Assembly (NCBI RefSeq): GCF_000524195.1
Contig: NW_020170465.1
Location: 38,497-102,496, forward strand
Source: Echinococcus granulosus
Taxonomy: Eukaryota > Platyhelminthes > Cestoda > Cyclophyllidea > Taeniidae
Reading direction: 5' to 3'
DNA: 64,000 bases
This document shows, piece after piece, positions 1 through 8,700 of the stretch (position 1 is its first letter; every line of letters begins with the position of its first letter). The notes below the pieces were generated by a model, which searched no databases, had not been told where the DNA came from, and saw nothing but the letters and a program-made list of their open reading frames with translations. A program made the position numbers and the translations under genes.

Positions 1-463
1 TTATAGGCGTCAACGAATCTAGCAATCAAAGTCATGCTACTAAACAAATTTATTTGACATAAATAAAACAGACGTCTTAAGGTCTTGTGGACTAAATGCT
101 AATAAAAGTACTGCTATTATGCACTGCTGTTGCAAAATAGGGCACCAACTGTTTGTTTTTACAAAAAATTTCGTTTTTTATCCAAGTTTTTTGAAAGCCC
201 AGACAAATAAAATGATACTTTTGGTGAAAGCAAGACTATCTGAGTTAACTTTTGTCTTGCCAATTTTTTGGAATTCCTGTTGAAGTGACCTTTACGTGTA
301 AGTACTCGCTAATCTTCCATTACGTCAATGATACAACCTCAAAATTGTGTTAAAAGCACATATGTTTCCATTTAGCATCAGAATTTTAACTGCAGGTTTT
401 GCAATTTAAAAAAGTTCTCTCTGAATACTGATTTTCTCAATTTGCCTATCAGAAGCCTCATAA

Positions 464-780
464 CTAGGGAACGGAGGATGTTGTAGGCATTAAACATTCC
501 CGGAAAGCTGCATCACTATTCCATTTAAATAATTTGTCTGGCGACAAAGCGACTATGATTACAGCGCCCTGGGACTTTTTTGAAGACCGCAAAAGTACAT
601 AAAGCTGAGGCGGAATATATATTACCAACCTGTAGATGGGCTTGTGTCTACTGGCATGGTGCGGGGGCCGACCAGGGGTTGTACGGTGGCGGAATTCTAA
701 GTAGTCCATTACTGATTCCAAGAGTTAAATGATCACCTAAATAACTTAATAGCTCTCCTTCTCTTTTGAGGTTCGTCTCC
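464..780. repeat. Diverged direct repeat, copy 1
   Basis: About 130-300 bp resembles 1250-1570 in the same orientation. Shared landmarks in order are GGC(A/G)GAATATATA, then TGGCAT(A/G)G, then a GC-rich block, then a TGGTCC/TAGTCC end. Both copies give short open frames on the minus strand, but I recognise no protein. The class of element is unknown. Confidence 0.4.
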
Positions 781-1249
781 AGAGCCCTACTTGGCCAAAC
801 TCCTGCGGCTGCCGTCAAGTGTTAGACGAACACCCACGAACCAACCGTACCACTTATCAAATTCTCATGCAACTTAGGAGATGTCTGATCCCTCTTAACA
901 CCTCTACAGGATCTGTAGTTTTTTTTGTATGGGAGCTTTATTGAGGGACAGAAAAGAGTGTTCTGGCCATCACGGTGACTTAAAAACAGCCATATAACAA
1001 AGGATGGGGTTTGACATAGTTCCGCAGGGGTAGAGTTTTACTTCGTTGCCATGTTGCTGGATTCTATTTAGCTAGTAGAGAGGCAAGAAGGTATCGCAAG
1101 GCCAATTCATTGACATCTTCATACGGTTGCGACAGATAACTTTGTAACGAAACTACCAGATGGTTCACGGCTAGCATCGACTCCAATGCTGATAGCTTTA
1201 CCGCAAAATACAGAGCTGGAGTAGTTTCCGAAAGTTGACGTTATTTTCA

Positions 1250-1570
1250 ATTGCTTTGTTAGGGCCCGTCGCAGACTTCCCCATCCAAAGTAAGAGCAAT
1301 TTTTCTGTCACGCTGAGGTTTATCACCAATGCAGCCCTTCGAGACTTCCCCAAAGACAACAAGAGACATAGCACTCGGGCAGAATATATAATGCCGACGT
1401 ACAGAAGGGTCCAAGTTTAGTGGCATAGCATGGAGGTAGACCACCCGCCAGGTGTGCAATTGTGCGGCTCCTAAATGGTCCGTTACATAAACTTGAATGT
1501 TAAACAAACGCCTAAAGTACTGCAGCACTACCACACCTCTCGTGGTAATCCCCATGCATGCGTATGTCAC
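1250..1570. repeat. Diverged direct repeat, copy 2
   Basis: Partner of the copy at 464-780, with the same landmarks in the same order. The duplication looks old, because substitutions and small indels interrupt any shared reading frame. Confidence 0.4.
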
Positions 1571-2921
1571 TGGCCCCAGCTCGTGGATTGGGCGTTTAAA
1601 GCTACTATAAGGAATTGGGCGTCTGTCTAATTATGTGTTGAACTACTGGAGCGCCTAAACCGGCGCAGATTGTGCCTTCATAAGCTTCAAGCCACGCTAG
1701 TGGTCTTCCAACAGTCCTACACGCTAGAAGCACTTTCGTCTACACCCATTTCGCTCGTTCCGACCTCAGGGAAGACGTGGGACAGTACACCATGGCCACA
1801 CTACTTTACACAAACCACAATAGCTAATGTTGTGACTATTTCACTTTCCTTCGCATTAGTAACACGTAAACGCAATCCTCAAAGATTGCATTTCTCATCC
1901 CAGATACAGGGATGTAAGTTTCCCCTGGATTTTTCGTCAACCACATGCTACATTTTGCACCAGAAAAAAAGAAAAACCAAACTACATTTTAGATGCAATA
2001 CTTAGATGAAAAGGGCCTAAAACTGGCCCCAGGTGGTTTTCGGAGACACAATAAGGCTTACCAACGTCGAAAATCGGATCGCAACTGGGGTACAGAAGGG
2101 TCGAGGGATTTCAGCTCCCATAGACTGGAGAGTCCCCACAGCCAACACACCCAAAATGACCTACGTACTTACCTTGCTTTTGGATGGTAAAATTAGCGAT
2201 TCAGCTTAGAGGTAAGCATCTATCCCTATTCCTCATAGCAAGTAATTACAAGAAAGTAACACAAATTGCACTGTCGGTAAAAAAATAATAGCTTGCTGCA
2301 TTCGGTGAGCACAATCCAAAGTAGAGATCTTAAGTACCCATACACACGATTCTCCCCCATGTAACAGCAGACAAAAATCACGGAGGGTTAATGTGTACCT
2401 CAACAACAGGAAAAGTGAAACATTACGTACTTTTTTCGAACTTATTCACGAAACTAATGTCTTTTATGATAACATCAAAAAAGCGACAATAACAGCTGCA
2501 TTAAGTATATTTTCTCAGGTAGAAGGCTATGATTGATTTAAAAGCGCACCCTTGAGGAAGATTTTCTGACCAGACAGACATTACGGAATGCCTAGAAACC
2601 GTAAATTAGCCATTGAAAAAAAGAAAAGCATATACCTACCAAAAGTGATGGACATTTGCCAAACAGGGCCGCTGAACCGCCTGACAAAAATTCTGAGTTT
2701 ATCACTGAAATAAAATGCCGGGAGATTTGGAAATGTATTTATCAAATGGAAAATAAGCCTGATTTTTCGACATACCACCAGCAGGAGAGGAACCAACAAT
2801 GCGGTTTAACTTGCGGTGCCAAAGCGCTTCACAAAAATTGATGAAACTGTTCACCTTGCGAGAAGACAGTGAGACACAGGCCAAATCGCCCAACGGAAGG
2901 CGATCAAAAATGTTAACCTAC

Positions 2922-3032
2922 GAAACACATTATCAGAAGAACGAAAAGTAAAAGCCTTACTTAAGTCATCTGGGCAGCATATACTGTAGTGAACATCAAA
3001 TACAATTCTTATTTCAATTCTTATTACTGAAT
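2922..3032 (-). CDS. FBXO7: Candidate F-box exon of the FBXO7-like gene (5' boundary unresolved)
   Basis: The minus strand reads EIRIVFDVHYSICC, then PDDLSKAFTFRSSDNVF, and stops at a GTAGGT donor. The pattern of an acidic start, then DLxKA, then an R about six residues on is F-box-like. Both nearby acceptors place the exon in phase 1, whereas the previous exon ends in phase 0. A micro-exon may therefore be missing, or this call is wrong. Confidence 0.3.
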
Positions 3033-4181
3033 GAAAATGCACTACTTATGTAAAAAGAGGCGACTTACCAAAACTGCCTCCGGCAAATTCATTAGTCCAA
3101 AACGGGGTGGGAGAACGAACTCTAGGGTAGGAAACATGATCTTGACTGCACTCTTACCTTCATGGATGTCAACTAGAATAGGTTCAATAAGCTCATCCGA
3201 CAATTTGATAATGAGATCTTGTGGATTTTTATAAATAACGGAAAGACTCCCCCGAGAATCTGTATAAATGCGTGAAATCGACACGGGTCCTAACATACCG
3301 GCATCAACTCTTTGTGGATCAACGAAAAAATTGTCATATTTAATGGCGATTTGTTTTCGGATTTCAGAGTTGGCAACACTTGCTGAAGAAGAGTTAGCAA
3401 GAGGCGACTTACCAGCATAGCTCATGAGATCCCCACAGGAGAATATGGTGAAAGTAATTAAGGCTCGAACATCATCATCACCATAACAATAAGCGTATGC
3501 TATACGAACTAACTCGGACGTCGCTTCTGCAACACAAGGGCTCTATCCAGATGCAAATTCAGCTTTACAAACGCTACCATCAAGCTCTTACTCCTTGCAC
3601 TGACATCCAGAGGACCCATACCTATTCTCACGCCCAATTCCTCTAAAGGATATTTCAGCTCCTTGACGGAATCCGACAATTTTTCAAAGGCCTGCCAATA
3701 CACCTTAGTAGGAAACGGGAGGTACCTCACTAGAACGGGCCTTCCTTATGTCGTCCGACTGAACTAGAGACTGGACGTAAATTATGTCACCAGAAACAAT
3801 TCCAATGTCTTTCAGTTTTAATCGACCATCGGAGGAAGCATAGAAATCAGTTGCATTTAAGCTGACGAGGACGTTACTTCTATGGAGAATGTTGAAGTTT
3901 TAAAAGACGGGGAGGTGAGAAAGAAAGAATAAGAGGCATATTTTCAATTCAAATAAACCCCTAACAAACTCATCCAACAGTACTGAGGAGCATAAATGAA
4001 ACAACCAACATCTAGGAACAGCAAGACAGCATGTTGTAGTCATACACTGGGTAAATCGCAAGGTAAATTACGTTGTAAGGTTAAACAAGGAGGCTGCTTT
4101 TTCTACCAGAGAGCCTAGCAATGACTCCTCGTCCACCTCAGCCACTTTAAACTGACTTCCAAATTTGAGCCGCAGTTTCAT
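2922..4181 (-). CDS. FBXO7: FBXO7-like F-box protein gene (5' part, six linked exons plus an F-box candidate)
   Basis: FBXO7 proteins are substrate adaptors of SCF ubiquitin ligases and proteasome regulators, with an N-terminal ubiquitin-like domain, an FP domain shared with PI31 and an F-box. Here six exons on the minus strand join in frame: 4072-4181, 3726-3879, 3622-3691, 3413-3526, 3158-3382 and 3069-3121, about 242 residues. The start Met leads into MKLRLKF, and the ubiquitin-like fold ends with the diagnostic GIVSGDIIYV (human FBXO7 has GIVSGDLI here). Later come an ALITF helix and a KNPQDLIIKLSD strand that I read as FP-like, then RFGLMNLPEAVL, which matches the start of the FBXO7 F-box (FGLVVLPLEL). 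The introns are 192, 34, 95, 30 and 36 nt. The F-box body and C-terminus are not resolved. The gene is divergent from the peroxidase gene. Confidence 0.65.
3069..3121 (-). CDS. FBXO7: FBXO7-like exon 6 (leads into the F-box)
   Basis: Acceptor CTACCCTAG, donor GTAAGT. The reading is EFVLPPRFGLMNLPEAVL, close to the FBXO7 segment just before and at the start of the F-box. It ends in phase 0. Confidence 0.6.
3158..3382 (-). CDS. FBXO7: FBXO7-like exon 5 (FP-like region, part 2)
   Basis: Acceptor CTTCTTCAG. The reading includes SEIRKQIAIKYDNFF and, near the end, LSVIYKNPQDLIIKLSD, compatible with the last strands of an FP domain. It ends one base into a codon before GTAAGA. An ORF caller fuses it with its neighbours because the flanking introns are open. 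Confidence 0.55.
3413..3526 (-). CDS. FBXO7: FBXO7-like exon 4 (FP-like region, part 1)
   Basis: Acceptor GTTGCAG, reading ATSELVRIAYAYCYGDDDVR and then ALITFTIFSCGDLMSYA. This resembles the ALIVLIHLLMLESG helix that opens the FP domain of FBXO7. Donor GTAAGT, intron 30 nt. Confidence 0.55.
3622..3691 (-). CDS. FBXO7: FBXO7-like exon 3 (linker)
   Basis: Starts in phase 0 after TTGGCAG and reads AFEKLSDSVKELKYPLEEL. It ends one base into a codon before GTATGG; the next intron is 95 nt. The open frame runs on into that intron, so an intron-retained form is conceivable. Confidence 0.5.
3726..3879 (-). CDS. FBXO7: FBXO7-like exon 2 (second half of ubiquitin-like domain)
   Basis: The acceptor is TTCTCCATAG. 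The reading is SNVLVSLNATDFYASSDGR, then LKLKDIGIVSGDIIYV. Position and wording match the FBXO7 ubiquitin-like domain. The exon ends in phase 0 at GAG|GTACCT. The following intron is only 34 nt and holds a CTACTAA-like branch site. Confidence 0.7.
4072..4181 (-). CDS. FBXO7: FBXO7-like exon 1 (start codon, first half of ubiquitin-like domain)
   Basis: The ATG is at 4181-4179 on the minus strand, and the exon ends two bases into a codon before GTAATT. Residues begin MKLRLKFGSQFKV and continue to an SLFNL segment, the beta-beta-alpha start of a ubiquitin-like fold. Phase joins exon 2 exactly. Confidence 0.65.
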
Positions 4182-5386
4182 TACATACTAGCCACAGCCA
4201 CAAGCCTGCACTGCATCAGCATGCACACCAACGAATTGTCCAATGCTGAGTGAGAAGTGGAACAGGAGTCAAATTGTTGCTTCCAACACTTTGTGTAGGT
4301 TTCATACATTTCTTTATAACTTTTGTAGTCGAGCGTATTCTCCATCCCTAGTGTAAATAATTCATTCGCGAAGAACTTAAAAGAAAAAATTGTGATTATA
4401 CAGTTAAAGGCATTTACCTATTTATTTTCCTGGCTCCAAATAAAAGTAACTTTCTTACTTGTATGCAATGATAAATCAGATTTTCAAATCAACAAGTACG
4501 GTAAAAAAATGAATACCTTAAGGAGGTAGTAAATGTAAAAATTTGCTGAAACCACAAAACAAGTTTGTAAATTCAAACTGTATATGCCTTAAATGATAGG
4601 GAGAATAATACAATGGTAATGCACACTAATTCAGAGGTGGCTTCCAAAACGCCCGATCCTTAATAATCAGGTGAATTAATAAAACGTGCGTTTAGCATGT
4701 GTAAAATATGGGTTATGAGGTGGTGCATTTATTTTGAAATAAATTTCAAATCTGTGGCTATTTGTTTTGTAGCTCTGGCAGACGCTATCTCCAGTTGTAC
4801 ACGTTTTTGATTTCAAGGTTATTCGATGAGAGGTTTTGATTTGCCGATGATTACTAAATTGTCGGTCTGCTACTTGATTGCTGAATTGGTCGTCTATTAT
4901 TTTATGTACTCAGCTACCTAGAACTTTGTGATTGAGGAACTTTGTACACTTATATAACACTTGCACCTGTGGGTTAACTTCACGGCAATGGAGCATATTT
5001 TTGACTTAGGTTAAGTTTTCGAGTTACTTAGCGTGGATTGTGGGCAAAATATATTCGTCTTTGTATTTTCCAGGATTTGTTTTACATCACTTTGGATACC
5101 TCCTACTGCTTATCAGGGCGCTTTATCAGCTTAATCTTTAGTTCGTTCAAGTATACCTTTATTAGTTACGCGTAGATTTGAGCTGTGATAAGTGGGACAT
5201 CTTCTGGTATTTTTTTAAATATGCCATTAAATTCACCGGTTTTTGCACCGAGTGGATTATTGGTGGCCGACAATCGTTCATATATTTCCCTTAAACTTGC
5301 TACTGCCTATGACCGTGTTACGACTCTTCATACCTCTCGAACAAAGCCAAACGTTGCTAGTACAATTTATGACTTGTTATAGAACA
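4182..5386. promoter_or_regulatory. Divergent spacer between FBXO7-like and DyP genes
   Basis: About 1.2 kb of AT-rich DNA separates two start codons pointing away from each other, so both promoters should lie here. I see no repeat or RNA gene. TATA-like strings such as TATATAA near 4950 occur, but at this base composition they are not informative. Confidence 0.4.
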
Positions 5387-5771
5387 ATGAGTTACTCGAG
5401 TCGCCTGCAGACTTTAACACGATCCATGGGCTTAATGACGCGACGGGTGTGGCCAGTAGCGATTGGTGGATTTGGCGCTTATGTGCTGCTGCAAACAGAG
5501 GCATCATGCAGTTTTATCAAAAAGGCCTCCATTTTAACACGCGAATTTGTTACTTGCATGGGCAACGAAACTGCTAAAGGTGGACTACTGATGGCCAGAG
5601 CGGAGAGCGAATACAAGTGTCAGGATATCGTAGGTCATCCTTGTAACTTTAGCGTCAACGACTTGGGTCTAGGTAATTCGGGAGGACAAGGCGCATGGGC
5701 TCTTCCTCATCCTCCACCTCCATCCTCATGCTTCGGCGAAGGACTGTGTTCAAGCGCTACGGAAGATCCAG
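5387..5771 (+). CDS. DyP exon 1 (N-terminal extension)
   Basis: The chosen ATG at 5387 has A at -3; another in-frame ATG lies at 5369. The product starts MSYSSRLQTLTRSMGLMTRR, followed by a hydrophobic VWPVAIGGFGAYVLL, like a mitochondrial presequence with a possible membrane anchor. Cysteines, a Gly-rich stretch and a PHPPPPSS run follow. The exon ends one base into a codon at an unusual GTTGGT donor. Confidence 0.6.
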
Positions 5772-8700
5772 GTTGGTTCTTCATAAATTTTATCAATTTT
5801 GAGGCTATTTGAAATCTTTATCCAAAAAGAAATTACTTAAATGGACTTTTTCTAGGAAATCTTNNNNNNNNNNNNNNNNNNNNNNNNNNNNNNNNNNNNN
5901 NNNNNNNNNNNNNNNNNNNNNNNNNNNNNNNNNNNNNNNNNNNNNNNNNNNNNNNNNNNNNNNGTTAGGTGGGAATTTTGGGACAATTATTGGATGTAAA
6001 AGTATGTGTCGCATCTCATTTTCCTTTTCTATGAAACCTATATAGCTTGTGCCCTCAATAGGGCACACAGAGTAGCTTATCGTTTTGTGCCTTAAAAAGT
6101 AACCTCAATGTGCAAAAATTCAGCTGCCAAAATATTTACCTAGATAGGTATTGTGGGAGGATAATTGCTAGCCACCTCGAGAGGGATTTTCTGTCAGTAG
6201 AATTTGTGTAATTTTACTCCTACAAATAGGATAAAGGTCAGCCAATGAAAGCAAGCCCTTATGCCATATTGTGGACATGATTGATGATGATCCTCTCGAT
6301 GATGCCGCAAACATAGTAGACTGCGGTGACTCAAATTAGTCATTTGTGAATCGTTTACCCTGTGTGAGAATGAGGAGTGTCTCGACCAAACTTACACTAC
6401 CAACTTTCATGATACGGAGTATGGCAGCTTCCTTGCTCTCTGCTTGCAAACCTTTGTCTTGAGGACGCACTGGAACATCTGTTCCTTCAGTGCTTTTCCA
6501 TTTCATTTAGTTGTGTAGGAAGCACCCCAGGAAGGGTGAAGACAAGCAATTCCCGTTCCATTTGTTAATGTAAATATAAGGTGAGAGTTTAGTGGGCCCA
6601 CTAATGTCACCAAATTCCCTTGGATTGTTCAAATTATCCCCATTCCCCTTAAAAATGTTGTTTTCACACTCAAAGGACTTCGACGTCTCCCCATGGCAGT
6701 AAAGTTTTGGCAACGCGGCAAAATGTCATTTACTTAAGCACGTGTGAAGCCTTCCTTTAAATACTGCTATCAACTTTGAGCAATTGTGGTTAGCTGACTT
6801 TATTCAAGGCCATTCTTGTCACCTTCGCTTAGGCCCACGTTGATCGAATCTCACCGAAAGACATTCGAGATGAAGACAATGAGTTGATAGTCGGTTTGGC
6901 GTTCGGTCAGGAGTTTCTCGCAAAAATCTATCCTGATGCAGACAAAAATGGAGTTGAGCCTTTTCCCTTCAGTGAACGCAAGGGCAAAGTGGCGCAGATG
7001 CCTTCAACCGGTAAATTTTCACCACATACTGTAATTATTAACCATAAGACTTTCGATCTCACCTTACTCTAGTGCAAAGTTTGCTTCCTGAGAAGCTCTT
7101 ATTGAAGTATGTCCATTGTAAAACTTTGCATTATTGTAGTGGCTACTGGAATGGTGCTGCGTAGTGACGCAGATAGTTAGTGTGAACTGTTATTCAGTCG
7201 TAAAATCATCTCTGAGACTGTTTTGACTTCAAAGACTGCGGGCGTGTAATCACTGACTAAAACACTGCGAGCTGAATGGGCTTGTCACTTTTGTAATTTG
7301 GCAATTCTGATAGGAATGGTAATCCAAGTACCATACATATTGTTCCCTTTACGAGTAAGGAATCCCTAATCTCTGTTGGAATCACACTTTAAGTGAACGG
7401 TAGGGGCATTTCAATTTAGAGATAAATATCCTTCAAAAACGCTTTATTAACGATGTGTAAATCTTAGACCTGACGGTTGTCGGTGTTGAACTACAAGCCA
7501 ACCGTTTGATTTCTGATCCCTTCATAAAATTCGACAGGGTTTCCACAATAGTACCCATTCAGACGGAGGACTCTTGGTGTTCGTACTTAGCAGTTATTTT
7601 ATCTGCACATGACATCTTGATAACCGAGGTAAACGTGGTTGCTTTTGTTCTGTAGAAAGGAACCTACGAAAGAGGCGTATTTTTGTTACACAAAGGTGGA
7701 AGTAGAAATGACGTTAAAAGAAGAAATTTCTGAATGGCTGGCTGCCTGACTGATAGAAATCTCCACTGCAATAACGCCAGTTTATGTTTCTATAGTAATT
7801 CATGGCGGCATTTTAGCATCCACCTAGCCCTCAAACCAGCCGAGCAATTTAAAGATTATGACAGAATATCCACATAGAGGCTTCTTCTACCTACTGCAGT
7901 TGATATTTTCATTTTTGAAGATATTTCCTTAAATACACATGCTCGCAAACACCTTTTATTCCATCATTCTAAAATACCTAAATAGGTTTCGGCTTTAGTA
8001 TTTCACAGTTTTGCCTTGTTTCTAAGGGCACAAAGTGCCTTCCAGAACGGAAGTTAATTATGATTACATTATTAGGCCATCTGTTAATTAGGTGTATTAT
8101 TTTTGCGAATTCACCAAGTTTGCTGATGTTTAGAAGCCTAAAGAAATACTGACTCTGAAAAAGCAGATTTCTATAGACCGAAAAATTCGTTTTCGACAGG
8201 TGGTAAATTGATGGCGTTGAATCGGATAACCGTCGAGTTATAAAGCAGTCGGAAGTTATTTTTTTAAAAGTACTTATATACTTGCAAACTTTTGCTTATT
8301 TTTTAAAAAGGTGGTGATATTTTGGTGCACGCAGTGTGTGGAGAGCAAGGAAAGCTCTTCGAATTAGCTCAGGCGGTGTTAGACGACATGCCGAAAGGTG
8401 CGGTGCAAAGTACAGAGGAGACGTACGGGTTTACCTATCGCGATGGTCGCGATTTGAGCGGATTTGTCGATGGTGGGTTCGCTTACATTCTTGTCTTTCT
8501 TTTCGACTGTGATCCATTACTCCGAACCTATCAAGTATTCGTATATCCATCTGGTTGCCCTATTCGTTGACGGACAGATTTCTACACCCGACAACTTTAT
8601 TCTCCACTTGTGATAAGCAAGATTAATTTCTTATTGCTTCTTTGATGCTACAATTTCCACCTGTCATAATTCCGCTGTTATTATCCTCATTAACTACCAT

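Larger units (their letters stand above)
1..2900. other. No confident gene; decayed direct repeats
   Basis: I see no exon chain that I can defend here. The clearest structure is a diverged direct duplication, about 575-710 against 1360-1490, listed separately. Remaining exons of the FBXO7-like gene on the minus strand could lie here. One weak candidate is a short open segment at about 2645-2707 (minus) with an acceptor-like TTTCAG before it and GTAGGT after it, but its phase does not fit the preceding exon. Confidence 0.4.

Noticed and set aside
2645..2707. KLRIF-containing segment as the F-box exon of the FBXO7-like gene
   Set aside because: Its phase does not match the previous exon, and the F-box continuation is poor; the segment at 2922-3032 fits the F-box pattern better.
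3042..3425. A single 127-residue open frame as an independent gene
   Set aside because: It runs through two good short introns; splitting it gives FBXO7-like exons in matched phase.
5243..5386. In-frame upstream start codons for the DyP gene
   Set aside because: The upstream residues look like random translation; the ATG at 5387 has better context and opens a presequence-like peptide. The 5' end remains unproven.
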